Shown here: positions 44,883 to 53,325 of the stretch, piece after piece | Layout of the letters: the number at the start of each line of letters is the position of its first letter | Position numbering within the stretch: position 1 is the stretch's first letter | Assembly: GCF_024649945.1 (NCBI RefSeq) | Contig: NZ_JANKMS010000001.1 | Span: 744,001-808,000, forward strand | Source: Flavobacterium panacis | GTDB lineage: Bacteria > Bacteroidota > Bacteroidia > Flavobacteriales > Flavobacteriaceae | Direction: 5' to 3' | Length of the DNA: 64,000 nucleotides | The notes under the pieces: model-generated | What the model was told of the DNA's origin: nothing | What the model saw: only the letters and a program-made list of their open reading frames with translations | Database searches by the model: none | Position numbers and translations under genes: made by a program

Positions 44883-46169
44883 TTATCTCGTTGGAATATT
44901 TTCTCCCAAAAGATGCAAGTCCGTTGCGCCCATGATTTCTGTTGAAGTTTCTCCGAGCCATCCTGCTTGCTGATTTAGTCCATTGTAAACTTTTACAAAA
45001 TCTATTGCCGGAAGATTTACCTTGTTTCCTTTACTGTCAATTGCCCAATCAATATCAATTGCAGAATCGTTGTCATTGTTTGGAGCATTATCAGCATAAC
45101 CGTACAAAAAAGCGTATTGAACAAAATAACTTCCGTTACCACTTTCATCTACAGCATTGTCTGGTAATCTCGTTCCCTTAAAAGTGATACTTGCTTGATC
45201 TTTTTGCCATTTAGGCCAATATTCCAAAGAATGATTGTAGGCATTATTCTGTACCAGATAACCATCTTTTCCTTGATTATCTTTCCAATAAATGTATTCC
45301 ATATCTGTAAAAACAACCGTTCCTGTTCCACCTCCTGAAACTGGTGTTTTATTAGGATCTGGTCTGTAATACGTAATCTCATAATTGTGAATCGTCTTTT
45401 CCATTTTGTGGCCACCGCCTTCAATTTCATACCATTCGTCATCTGGAAGTCCGTTTTTATTTTTGTCGTAAGACACCATAATTACACCTGCTTCACTACT
45501 TCCGCCTCTCAATTCAGCACTCGGATTCGGATTAGCATCGGCCCAAAAAGCATTTCCTAAAACCCTAAAATCACGTCTGCCTTTGATATTAACAATACTG
45601 TGGTCAAAACCAAAAACGACATAACCACCAAATGCGCCAAGTGAAATAAGATCTCCGTTTTTCTTTGCCAAATAAGAATTAGCTCTCGTCAATATTCTAT
45701 CGGCCGAATCACCATCATTGGCCACAGGAAGATCATTTACAAATTGTCCCGGTGCAGGCTGAAATTCAAACACTTTAGAGATGTAACTTTTTAATTCTTT
45801 GGCTTCAGTACTTACTACAATTGTCACTTTTTGAGTTGTTGTGTTTCCTTTGTCCGAAATAGTAACTTTAAATTGATACGTTCCTTCTGCCGTTGCTGCA
45901 AATAAGGCTTCTTTGGAAGTGATATTCACTAAGGAATAATTTTCTGAAGAAACATTTTCAATTTCCCAGTTGTAAACTGCATCAGCACTTGCAGTTGTTT
46001 TCGGACTTAAAGTAACAATGGCAAAACGAGTCGATTTAAATTCGTTTACCGCTGTTTCTCCTCTGCCTGATTCCGAATTATCATTATCTCCACCTGAACA
46101 ATTTGCAAGTGTTATAACTGCAAAAGCCAATAGTATTATTCGACAATACTTTAAAAATTGTTGTTTCAT
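44883..46169 (-). CDS. PKD-like surface lipoprotein, cobalamin-operon paralogue 1
   Basis: 428-residue lipoprotein (Cys 24 in LANCSGGDND). PKD-like domain about 45-120; conserved domain from about 130: FEFQPAPGQFVNDLP, GAFGGYVVFGFDHSIVN, RDFRVLGNAFW, Ca-type loop DKNKNGLPDDE (235-245), TIHNYEITYYRPD, DIDWAIDSKG and LPAIDFVKVYNG. It is the first of three tandem paralogues and lies 4 bases after the BtuG-like gene. Resembles 'cell surface proteins' seen in Bacteroidota B12 loci; whether it belongs to the BtuH type of B12-binding proteins cannot be decided here. Confidence 0.82.
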   Translation of the reverse strand: MKQQFLKYCRIILLAFAVITLANCSGGDNDNSESGRGETAVNEFKSTRFAIVTLSPKTTASADAVYNWEIENVSSENYSLVNITSKEALFAATAEGTYQFKVTISDKGNTTTQKVTIVVSTEAKELKSYISKVFEFQPAPGQFVNDLPVANDGDSADRILTRANSYLAKKNGDLISLGAFGGYVVFGFDHSIVNIKGRRDFRVLGNAFWADANPNPSAELRGGSSEAGVIMVSYDKNKNGLPDDEWYEIEGGGHKMEKTIHNYEITYYRPDPNKTPVSGGGTGTVVFTDMEYIYWKDNQGKDGYLVQNNAYNHSLEYWPKWQKDQASITFKGTRLPDNAVDESGNGSYFVQYAFLYGYADNAPNNDNDSAIDIDWAIDSKGNKVNLPAIDFVKVYNGLNQQAGWLGETSTEIMGATDLHLLGENIPTR

Positions 46170-46173
46170 ATTT

Positions 46174-47319
46174 CTATTTTTTGGTTATAAAAGCAATGTG
46201 TGCCGGAATATTTCCCGCTGTAGTTTTCCATTTTAATTTTCCATCAGGCGTAAAACAATAGATGTAACCTGTTACAACATAATTTTGAGCATCGGTGATG
46301 TAGATTTCTTTCGTTTCAGGATTTACTTGAAGTCCATACGGAATCATTATTTTCTTATCCGTTCCATCAGTAATAATTTGGTCGCTGATTATCTTTTTGG
46401 TTTTAGTATCCAAAATTCCATACGTGATCTTGTTGCTGTTCGTGACATAACTCCAAGAAACACTGTAGTAATAAAGCAAATCATCAACCAGACACATTCC
46501 TAAAGCTGGAATATCGAGTTGCATTTTCTTTTCGTCGGTTTTGGTATCAATCACAAAAAGATTCGATGGCGTGTTATAATAATCGCCTCTTGAACTCACA
46601 TAAATATCGCCTCGACTGTCAATTTTCATACTGTACAAATTGATTCCGACGTCTATTTTTTTGATTTCCGTGAAGGTTTCTAAATCAATGACTGAAACAG
46701 TTCGATCGTAATTTGGAACTCGATAACCGCCAGAGTTTGCTACATACAATTTTCCGTTATGTACCACCATTTGTTCCGGCTGATATCCAACAGTTACTTT
46801 TCTTTTTATTTCTAAAGAAGTCGTATCGATTTCTGCAACAAAACCAATTTCAGCATTTGGATCAATCGCCACTGGTCCTGCATAAGAGCTTACATAGGCT
46901 TTGTCTTTGTAAAAAGTTACATAACGGCAATTTGGAATATCGATTTTCTTGATGCGTTTTGCCGTCCATTTTTCTAAAACTTCCACTTTATTGGAAACAT
47001 TAATTACCGCATAAACCTTATCGCCATAAATTTGAATATCGTTTCCAACATCGCCCAATTCTTTTACAACTGACGGATTTCGTTCGGAGTACACATCGGT
47101 TGTATAATTTCCTGTCCGGTAATTAAAAACGTCTATACTCGCTCGGTTCATTCCCATATTTCCTTCGTTGAGCAGATAGAAACCTTCAATTTTTCCATCA
47201 CTTCTAGGAGCAGCAACTTGAACATCCGAAGAAAGAAATATCGTTTCCTCTTCTCGGCAGGAAACCAGAGAAATGGCAATGAAAACGCCGACTATTATTT
47301 TTATAAAACTCTTTTTCAT
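46174..47319 (-). CDS. btuG: BtuG-like surface beta-propeller lipoprotein (DUF5074/YncE)
   Basis: 381-residue lipoprotein (Cys 21 in SLVSCREEE). Propeller-type repeats run from about 45 to 375: GFYLLNEGNMGMNRASIDVF, VGNDIQIYGDKVYAVINVSN, YVTFYKDKAYVSSY, GYQPEQMVVHNGKLYVANSG, and ITDGTDKKIMIPYGLQVNP / EIYITDAQNY. DUF5074 propellers of the BtuG family bind corrinoids very tightly at the Bacteroides surface and pass them to BtuB. The four-base overlap with the TonB receptor gene and the riboswitch upstream strongly support the same role here. Confidence 0.85.
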   Translation of the reverse strand: MKKSFIKIIVGVFIAISLVSCREEETIFLSSDVQVAAPRSDGKIEGFYLLNEGNMGMNRASIDVFNYRTGNYTTDVYSERNPSVVKELGDVGNDIQIYGDKVYAVINVSNKVEVLEKWTAKRIKKIDIPNCRYVTFYKDKAYVSSYAGPVAIDPNAEIGFVAEIDTTSLEIKRKVTVGYQPEQMVVHNGKLYVANSGGYRVPNYDRTVSVIDLETFTEIKKIDVGINLYSMKIDSRGDIYVSSRGDYYNTPSNLFVIDTKTDEKKMQLDIPALGMCLVDDLLYYYSVSWSYVTNSNKITYGILDTKTKKIISDQIITDGTDKKIMIPYGLQVNPETKEIYITDAQNYVVTGYIYCFTPDGKLKWKTTAGNIPAHIAFITKK

Positions 47320-49361
47320 AACTCAAAACTGATTATAAATTTGAATGTTCTCCCTGGCATCGGATAATTGTAAATCACTTCATATTGCTGATTAAAAGCA
47401 TTATTGACTTCAACCGTTGCATTCAATTTGTAGGTTTTGAATGCAAACGCTTTTTGAACCGCCAAATCATGCGTATACCAAGGTTGTACTTCGTTTACTT
47501 TAATATTATTGACATTTCCGTTGTAGCGTTTTCCAACGTATATAAAGCTGTAATTGAAATTCCAAGATTCATAACCCGCGTTTAAAATTCCAGAGCCACT
47601 ATGCCAAGGTGTGTACGGAATCTGATCGCCGTAAGAAGACATTTGCAAACCTGCAACCTTTGTAAAATCCTGACTTTGAGAATACGTATAAGTCAAATTT
47701 GCATTTAGAATTAATTTATCGTAATGCGTTCCTGCAGTAAGAACCGTTTCAATTCCTTTTCCTTTTACCTGTCCGATATTGGTCATCATCCAGCGGAACA
47801 AATTTCCTGTTGGCGCTGCTACAATTTTGTCTTTCGTATTGGTATAATAGGCATCTGCCTGAATAGAAAATTTGTCGAAAAAACTTTCCCTTACGGGGAA
47901 ATTATACGTAAAACCAACATCGTATTGGTTCATATATTCTGGTCGTAAAGTGCTTGAACCAACCATGGTATAATACAAATCGTTAAAAGTTGGCATTCTA
48001 AAAATTCGTTTAGCAAAAGCTCTTAAATTGAAATCGTATTTTTTAAAGGGAGTATAACCAAGAAATAAAGCGGGGGTAATTTCGGTTTTATTAGGTGCTT
48101 TAGCATTGTACTTTACTTCTTCAATCACACGAGTTGCCAGCACATTTCCTAAAACTTTAAAACCTTCATAATGATAAGAGGTTGCCAAAGAAACCAAAGC
48201 CGTATAACGCTGTGGAAAAGAAAACTGCGTCTGAATTCCTCTTCTTGTAGCATTTAATTTATTGTATTGAAAATCGGTTGAAAGCGAAATATCCCAAGTA
48301 GGTAAAATGCTGTACATATTCACTGCCGAAAAATAAGTTTCCTGCTGAAAATAACTATCGTCCGATTGCGCGCCTTCGGTTACGGTTTCGCCTAAAACAC
48401 TGGTGGTATCTCTAGCGATATAATGGGTATAATCGTAAGCGAATTTGCCTCTTAGTTGAAATTTGTACTTTTCAGAAACATCTTTCGTCAAAAAAGCCTG
48501 TCCGAAGAAATTCTTGTCAAACTGCCTGAAGCCGTCGCGGAACTTATTTTCTACAATTGCACCTGGCGCACCTCTTTCAGAATCGTAATAATAGATTTTT
48601 GCATCCCAAGTTCCTTTATTTATTTTACCGTAGACACCGGATTCAAATCGGAAAGCTTCAATATCACTATTCCATCTTGTGGCTGTCGTATCATAAGCAG
48701 TTGTTCCGTCTAGATTTTTTCTTTTGTATCTGAATTTATACTGACCATTTGAGTTGATATATTCTGAACTTACACTCATGCTTACTTTGTCGCTCAGTTT
48801 TTGTTCCCATCTAAAAGAAGGATCATGATAATTGATCGACATGGTTTTGTAACGAAGAAGTAAATTCGTCTTTTTACTACCCAGAAAAACAGGACGTTTT
48901 GTTTTTAAGTAAATGGCTGAAGCCGAAGCAAAATCTTTAGCCGATTGAAATATTTCGCTTTTCTGACCATTGTACATCGTAAGCGATTCCATATCGTCAA
49001 GCGAATATTTTCCAAGATCCGTAACTCCGTTTTGCGCATTACCAAGTTGGATTCCGTCATAGAAAACCCCAACATGATGCGTTCCCATGTTTCGAACATC
49101 AACTGTTTTAAGTCCGCCAAAACCGCCATAATCTTTAATTTGAGTTCCAGCAAAATAACGAAGTGCATCTGCCACATTGTGACTTGCCAGTTTTTCGAGC
49201 AGAACGCCCGAAAGACTTTGTACAGGAATAACCTCCTGATAGGGTTTTCCTTTTAAAACAACTTCTTTTAAAACCCGCGAACTATCAGTTACAGCTTGGG
49301 AATAAAGCCAAAAAGGAAAAATTAAAATAAAAACGGTTAAAAGAGTCTTTTTCAAAATCAC
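47316..49361 (-). CDS. btuB: TonB-dependent cobalamin receptor (BtuB-like)
   Basis: 681-residue outer-membrane receptor without N-terminal carboxypeptidase-like domain. Signal peptide to about residue 22; plug domain about 35-145 (LKEVVLKGKP, QSLSGVLLEKLASHNVADAL, KDYGGFGGLKTVDVRNMG, GVFYDGIQLGNAQNG); 22-strand barrel ending in GRTFKFIISFEL with a terminal aromatic-rich strand. It imports corrinoids using TonB-ExbBD energy. It is the first gene after the cobalamin riboswitch and overlaps the BtuG-like gene by four bases. Confidence 0.9.
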   Translation of the reverse strand: MILKKTLLTVFILIFPFWLYSQAVTDSSRVLKEVVLKGKPYQEVIPVQSLSGVLLEKLASHNVADALRYFAGTQIKDYGGFGGLKTVDVRNMGTHHVGVFYDGIQLGNAQNGVTDLGKYSLDDMESLTMYNGQKSEIFQSAKDFASASAIYLKTKRPVFLGSKKTNLLLRYKTMSINYHDPSFRWEQKLSDKVSMSVSSEYINSNGQYKFRYKRKNLDGTTAYDTTATRWNSDIEAFRFESGVYGKINKGTWDAKIYYYDSERGAPGAIVENKFRDGFRQFDKNFFGQAFLTKDVSEKYKFQLRGKFAYDYTHYIARDTTSVLGETVTEGAQSDDSYFQQETYFSAVNMYSILPTWDISLSTDFQYNKLNATRRGIQTQFSFPQRYTALVSLATSYHYEGFKVLGNVLATRVIEEVKYNAKAPNKTEITPALFLGYTPFKKYDFNLRAFAKRIFRMPTFNDLYYTMVGSSTLRPEYMNQYDVGFTYNFPVRESFFDKFSIQADAYYTNTKDKIVAAPTGNLFRWMMTNIGQVKGKGIETVLTAGTHYDKLILNANLTYTYSQSQDFTKVAGLQMSSYGDQIPYTPWHSGSGILNAGYESWNFNYSFIYVGKRYNGNVNNIKVNEVQPWYTHDLAVQKAFAFKTYKLNATVEVNNAFNQQYEVIYNYPMPGRTFKFIISFEL

Positions 49362-49477
49362 ACACCACTAATTAAAAAATAACTTAAGTGATGTCGTAAT
49401 TATATAAACGTAGAATTGACCCCGCTGTAAAACAGCTGGTCATTATCTTTGTCATCAACTTCATACCACGAAAGTTT

Positions 49478-49668
49478 TAAACTATGTGATCGTGGCAGGT
49501 CTCCTGACTTATTCTATCTTTAAACGGCCTTCTCATCCCGAAAATGGAACAATGGCATTAGTAATGTTTAAAGATTTTGTGTAGAACTTACAGTAGCGGG
49601 TCTGTTCAGGATTTGCACCTGATTCCCTTTTAACTATTTTTTCATATGAAAAAACAGACCAAAATCAG
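49478..49668 (-). ncRNA. cobalamin (B12) riboswitch
   Basis: On the minus strand: AAGGGAATCAGGTGCAAATC, then CTGAACAGACCCGCTACTGT, both matching the conserved core of cobalamin aptamers, and after a variable arm the B12 box AAGTCAGGAGACCTGCC. It lies between a consensus promoter and the TonB-receptor gene and would repress the operon when B12 is plentiful. A GACCAGCTG...CAGCGGGGTC hairpin at about 49417-49440 is a candidate part of the expression platform. Boundaries are approximate. Confidence 0.94.
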
Positions 49669-49671
49669 TCG

Positions 49672-49702
49672 CAAATATAGGACGCTTTATTGGCTTCACA
49701 AA
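49672..49702 (-). promoter_or_regulatory. consensus Flavobacterium promoter of the cobalamin operon
   Basis: TTTG-N19-TATATTTG on the minus strand, an exact match to the published F. johnsoniae-type -33/-7 consensus. Transcription would begin just before the riboswitch aptamer. Confidence 0.75.
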
Positions 49703-49780
49703 CCAAAAATTGCTTTTTTAGCAAATTTAAAGCTACAATTCGCTATGAAAGCCTAATAAATCTAGATTTAATCTGCTTGA

Positions 49781-49880
49781 TTTGCTAAATCTGCGAGAGA
49801 TTAATTTTTCCCGCAGATTTAGCAGATCAAAGAGATTTTTTTAGTCACGAATTACACTAATTTTCACTAATTTCTTTTTT
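49781..49880. repeat. 100-base direct repeat R2, copy 1
   Basis: Begins TTTGCTAAATCTGCGAGAG and ends TTTCTTTTTT. It contains its own inverted repeat (GCTAAATCTGCGAGA with CCCGCAGATTTAGC), then GTCACGAATTACACTAA. A near-identical copy starts at 49965. Confidence 0.8.
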
Positions 49881-49964
49881 ATTCTTTGAAATGAGATTTG
49901 TGAAAATTTGTGAAATTTGCGTTTATACTTTGCTCTAAAGAGAAGAAAAAAAAAATCTGCTAAA

Positions 49965-50064
49965 TCTGCTAAATCTGCGAGAGATTAATTTTTCTCGCAG
50001 ATTTAGCAGATCAAAGAGATTTTTTTAGCCACGGATTACACGAACTTTCACTAATTTCTTTTTT
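49965..50064. repeat. 100-base direct repeat R2, copy 2
   Basis: Same order and length as copy 1 with a few substitutions (TTTCTCGCAGATT, CCACGGATTACACGAA). The stem is a perfect GCTAAATCTGCGAGA with TCTCGCAGATTTAGC. Together with the spacer it fills the region between the B12 promoter and the next gene; no coding frame. Confidence 0.8.
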
Positions 50065-50236
50065 GTTCTTTTAACTGAATTCGCGGAAATTGGTGTAATT
50101 CGTGGCAAACTCGAAAGTTAATTTTTCTACAAATAATCCTTCACAAGGCAATATTTCGGTTTATAAAATGTTTATATAGAAAGATTATGATGCATCTAAT
50201 CTAAAAAAAAATACCCCTTTTAAATACCACAGAAAA

Positions 50237-50830
50237 ATGAAAAAAATATTTTTGATAATTGCCCTTACCACTTTTTCCATACATGGATTTTCACAGGAAT
50301 TGAATAGTAAATTCAAAGCCATTCCTGCAAAAGAAGCTAATAAAAAAGAAGTTATTCCGCCAAAAGAAGCAGCTCCAAAGGAAAATCCGCCTGCACCGAT
50401 AGAAAAACCTGCACCGTTACAAGTTAATCCAGATGAACTTTTCAAGGATACCAACTTATACAAACAAGAAGCAAATGTTGAAGGAATTTTTTATAGAAGA
50501 AATCAATTTTTAGGAAACTTCAATACTACTGCAGTGACTTCTACCATTATGTATCGTGATGCGGCTTTTGTGGACGGAGATAAAGTAAAAGTATATTTGA
50601 ATGACAAAGTTATTGAGCCAGAAGTTTTGTTAAATGGTGATTTTAAAAGCGTTAAAATAAATCTGGAAAAAGGAATCAATAAAATTGATATTGAAGCTTT
50701 GAACGAAGGTTTTGCTTCTCCAAATACAGCCGAATTTAAGGTTTATGATGACAAAGGCCAGGTTATTTCGTCAAGCGAATGGAATGTTGGTACAGGTTAT
50801 AAGGCTGTAATTGTTTTAGTTAAAGAATAA
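50237..50830 (+). CDS. secreted protein of unknown function
   Basis: 197 residues: signal peptide (about 1-19, IHGFSQ), a low-complexity Lys/Pro/Glu-rich segment (about 28-65, PKEAAPKENPPAPIEKPAP) likely to be an extended linker, then a compact domain (75-197) with RRNQFLGNFNTTAVTSTIMY, KVKVYLNDKVIEPEVLLNGD, and INKIDIEALNEGFASPNTAE, resembling a beta-sandwich. No known family could be named. Monocistronic, with a strong terminator 40 bases downstream. Confidence 0.8.
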   Translation: MKKIFLIIALTTFSIHGFSQELNSKFKAIPAKEANKKEVIPPKEAAPKENPPAPIEKPAPLQVNPDELFKDTNLYKQEANVEGIFYRRNQFLGNFNTTAVTSTIMYRDAAFVDGDKVKVYLNDKVIEPEVLLNGDFKSVKINLEKGINKIDIEALNEGFASPNTAEFKVYDDKGQVISSSEWNVGTGYKAVIVLVKE

Positions 50831-50871
50831 TTCTTTTAAAAACAAATTGTAAAAATCATAAAAAAACACTT

Positions 50872-50898
50872 AAAACTGCTGTCTTCAGCAGTTTTTTG
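50872..50898 (+). terminator. intrinsic terminator
   Basis: AAAACTGCTG, loop TCTT, CAGCAGTTTT with following Ts. Confidence 0.9.
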
Positions 50899-50930
50899 TT
50901 TGTATATATGTAGCTAACTACGTAGTTTTG
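50899..50930 (+). promoter_or_regulatory. promoter with overlapping palindromic operator
   Basis: TTTG-N20-TAGTTTTG. The perfect 12-base palindrome AACTACGTAGTT (50916-50927) overlaps the -7 box, a good position for the MarR repressor encoded two genes downstream. Confidence 0.6.
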
Positions 50931-50955
50931 TACTCATATTAAATTCCAGAATAAA

Positions 50956-51444
50956 ATGCAGATTAAGTCCATACAAAATGAGTACGAAAAAGAAATCGTA
51001 GATTTGATTTTAAACATTCAACAAAAAGAGTTCAATGTTCCTATAACTCTAGAAGATCAGCCAGATTTACAAGATATTGAAAACTTTTACTTTAAACCAG
51101 GTGGTATTTTTCTTGGAGCCTTTATCGATGATCAATTAGTCGGAACAATTGCCTTGGTAAAATTTAATCCAGAAGCTGGTGCTATTAGAAAAATGTTTGT
51201 AAAGAAGGAATTCAGAGGTAAAGAATTTCAAATTGCCCAGCAATTATTGGAAAAATTAATCACTTACAGCAAAGAAAACGGTCTTAAAAATTTATATTTA
51301 GGCACTGTAACTTTATTGCAGGCTGCTTTACGTTTTTATGAAAAAAATGATTTTATTACGATTCCACAAGAAGCACTTCCAAGTGATTTTCCGTTAATGA
51401 AACCTGATAATGTTTTCTGCCAACTCACTTTAAATCCAGCATAA
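50956..51444 (+). CDS. GNAT-family N-acetyltransferase
   Basis: 162 residues with GNAT elements: N-terminal IKSIQNEYEKEIVDLILNIQ, central GTIALVKFNPEAGAIRKMFV and KKEFRGKEFQIAQQLLEKL where EFRGKEFQ is the acetyl-CoA loop, and LGTVTLLQAALRFYEKNDF. The substrate is unknown. Its stop overlaps the start of the MarR gene by one base, so the two are co-translated; the regulator may control the enzyme. Confidence 0.88.
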   Translation: MQIKSIQNEYEKEIVDLILNIQQKEFNVPITLEDQPDLQDIENFYFKPGGIFLGAFIDDQLVGTIALVKFNPEAGAIRKMFVKKEFRGKEFQIAQQLLEKLITYSKENGLKNLYLGTVTLLQAALRFYEKNDFITIPQEALPSDFPLMKPDNVFCQLTLNPA

Positions 51445-51923
51445 TGAATATAATTGACGAAATCGGCATTTTGGCCATATCTACAAGATTACAGCGTCTG
51501 AGCGAACAGTTACGAAAAGACGGCGCTCAGATTTATACCTATTTTAATATTGATTTTGAACCCAAATGGTTTCCTGTAATTTACACGTTACACATAAAAG
51601 AAATGTTGAGTGTAGTAGAAATCGCCAATGAAATAGGTTATAGCCATCCCTCAACGATTAGTTTATTAAAAGAACTGGAAAAGCAAAAAATAATCAGTTC
51701 TAAAAAAGACAAACTGGATGAACGAAAAAGGCTCATTATCTTAACGTCAAAAGGAAAAGAATTAATTGACAAAATGAAACCTGTTTGGGATATTATGAGC
51801 AAAACGCTGAACGAAATCACAAATACCCAAAACAATCTTTTAAAAGCTATTGAAGAAGCAGAACAAAATCTAACCCGTCAAGGATTTTTCCAAAGAGCGA
51901 TAGAACGAAAAAACGAAAACTAA
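51444..51923 (+). CDS. MarR-family transcriptional regulator
   Basis: 159 residues with a winged helix: EIANEIGYSHPSTISLLKEL as recognition region, then a KKDKLDERKRLIILTSKGK wing carrying the DxRxxxLxLT pattern. Helical ends for dimerisation. It is coupled to the GNAT gene by a one-base overlap. A perfect palindrome overlaps the shared promoter, consistent with autorepression relieved by an unknown ligand. Confidence 0.9.
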   Translation: MNIIDEIGILAISTRLQRLSEQLRKDGAQIYTYFNIDFEPKWFPVIYTLHIKEMLSVVEIANEIGYSHPSTISLLKELEKQKIISSKKDKLDERKRLIILTSKGKELIDKMKPVWDIMSKTLNEITNTQNNLLKAIEEAEQNLTRQGFFQRAIERKNEN

Positions 51924-51959
51924 TACTGCGACTGTAAACTGCGACCGAGACTGAATACT

Positions 51960-52316
51960 TTATTCCTTCCCCGTAATCTTTCTTCGATGATTAGCGCCCC
52001 ATTTAGCCAAAGAATTAATGACTTCTTTTAAAGTATGCCCATATTCTGTAAGCTGATATTCAACCGTTATAGGCTGTGTGTTTAAAACGGTTCGTGTAAC
52101 CAACTGATTTTCTTCCAGATTCTTTAGTTCACGGCTTAGCATTTTACCCGAAATCCCTTCCACTTCTCTCAATAAATCGGTAAATCGCAACGTATTAAAA
52201 CACAAAGAAGCGATAATGGCAATTTTCCATCTTCCGTTTAAAATATCCATAGCGTCATGCACCGCTAAAATATGTTTGCTGCATGTTTTTTTATCATGTA
52301 AAACCTCTTTTATCAT
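51960..52316 (-). CDS. HxlR-family transcriptional regulator
   Basis: 118 residues of the HxlR/DUF24 winged-helix type: KTCSKHILAVHDAMDILNGR with an N-terminal Cys, WKIAIIASLCFNTLRFTDLL, GISGKMLSRELKNLEENQLV and YQLTEYGHTL. The single Cys near residue 12 is like the redox Cys of HypR/YodB. It is divergent from a nitroreductase gene, a common HxlR target, with a shared operator-like site. Confidence 0.92.
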   Translation of the reverse strand: MIKEVLHDKKTCSKHILAVHDAMDILNGRWKIAIIASLCFNTLRFTDLLREVEGISGKMLSRELKNLEENQLVTRTVLNTQPITVEYQLTEYGHTLKEVINSLAKWGANHRRKITGKE

Positions 52317-52347
52317 ACTGTGTTAGTTAGTTACCTCGATGTTACAG

Positions 52348-52360
52348 TTACTTTTGGTAA
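52348..52360 (+). promoter_or_regulatory. nitroreductase promoter with HxlR operator candidate
   Basis: TACTTTTG (52349-52356) matches the -7 consensus and is embedded in the inverted repeat TTAC-N5-GTAA (52348-52360). Further TTAG/TTAC words lie at 52322-52345. Its position argues that the nitroreductase starts at 52425 rather than 52365. Confidence 0.5.
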
Positions 52361-52424
52361 TTAGATGACAAAAATACACTTAAAGTCTTTACATTTGAAA
52401 CATAATTTTAATCACTACAAAGAA

Positions 52425-53057
52425 ATGGCCTTAATAGATGCACTAAAGTGGCGTTATGCTACAAAAAAAATGAACGGACAAGTGGTACCGCAAGAAAAAG
52501 TAGACTACATTTTGGAAGCTGCAAAATTAGCTCCTTCTTCTTCAGGACTACAACCATACAAGATTTTTGTCATCACAAACCAAGATTTAAAACAAAAAAT
52601 CAGAGCGGTAAGTTTTGACCAAAGTCAGATTACAGATGCTTCTCACGTTTTAATCTGGGCTGCCTGGGACGGATATAGCTTAGACAGAATCTCTGCAGTT
52701 TTTGACAGAACAATTGCTGAAAGAGGAATTCCTGCAAATGCAATGGACGATTACAAAAAAACACTTTGGGGAATGTACGAACCTCTTGGACAGGAATGGC
52801 ATGCAAACCACGCTGCAAGACAAGCTTATATTTCTCTTGGAACCGCTGTTGCCGCTGCTGCTGAACAAAAAGTAGATGCTACACCAATGGAAGGTTTTAT
52901 TCCTGCTGAAGTAGATAAACTTTTAGGCTTAAGCGAACTTGGACTGAAAAGTGTTTTGATTCTTCCACTTGGTTACAGAGACGAAGCAAGCGACTGGTTA
53001 GTAAATCTTAAAAAAGTAAGAACGCCACAAGACGAATTTATCACAGAAATTAAGTAA
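52425..53057 (+). CDS. nitroreductase-family NAD(P)H oxidoreductase
   Basis: 210 residues from the ATG at 52425; the longer frame from 52365 would begin right at the promoter. FMN-dependent fold: DALKWRYATKKMNG at the start, KLAPSSSGLQPYKIFVI (phosphate/FMN loop), LGTAVAAAAEQKVDATPMEG, and LILPLGYRDEASDW. It resembles NfsB/YdjA-type enzymes that reduce nitro compounds or quinones. It is divergent from hxlR, which probably controls it. Confidence 0.9.
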   Translation: MALIDALKWRYATKKMNGQVVPQEKVDYILEAAKLAPSSSGLQPYKIFVITNQDLKQKIRAVSFDQSQITDASHVLIWAAWDGYSLDRISAVFDRTIAERGIPANAMDDYKKTLWGMYEPLGQEWHANHAARQAYISLGTAVAAAAEQKVDATPMEGFIPAEVDKLLGLSELGLKSVLILPLGYRDEASDWLVNLKKVRTPQDEFITEIK

Positions 53058-53081
53058 AAAATTATATTTTTTCACTTTGTT

Positions 53082-53127
53082 AAAAATGCTTCTGAAATTG
53101 CTGATTCTGCTTTTTCAGAAGCATTTT
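53082..53127 (+). terminator. terminator after the nitroreductase gene
   Basis: AAAAATGCTTCTGAAA pairs with TTTCAGAAGCATTTTT; 16-bp stem, 15-base loop, T-rich end. Confidence 0.85.
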
Positions 53128-53268
53128 TCTTTTAAATATTTCATTTTAAAGCCCTAATGAAATCAAATTCAAAAAATCATAAAACAACATAATATTCCAC
53201 TCTATTCTTTTTAACATTTCAGCTAAAAAAAGGTACACAAAGCGGATAATTAAATAATAATCTATAAT

Positions 53269-53276
53269 TAATTTTG
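53269..53276 (+). promoter_or_regulatory. candidate -7 box for the Roadblock-like gene
   Basis: TAATTTTG, 50 bases before the ATG at 53326. No matching -33 box at 19-21 bases. Confidence 0.35.
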
Positions 53277-53325
53277 TCGAATCCAAAACAATTCAATTCT
53301 TATACAAAATTAAAATTCTAGCACT

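Noticed and set aside
49741..50064. Possible CRISPR array from repeated AAATCTGC words
   Set aside because: Only two long copies with internal hairpins, no regular short spacers and no cas genes; it is a dispersed repeat.
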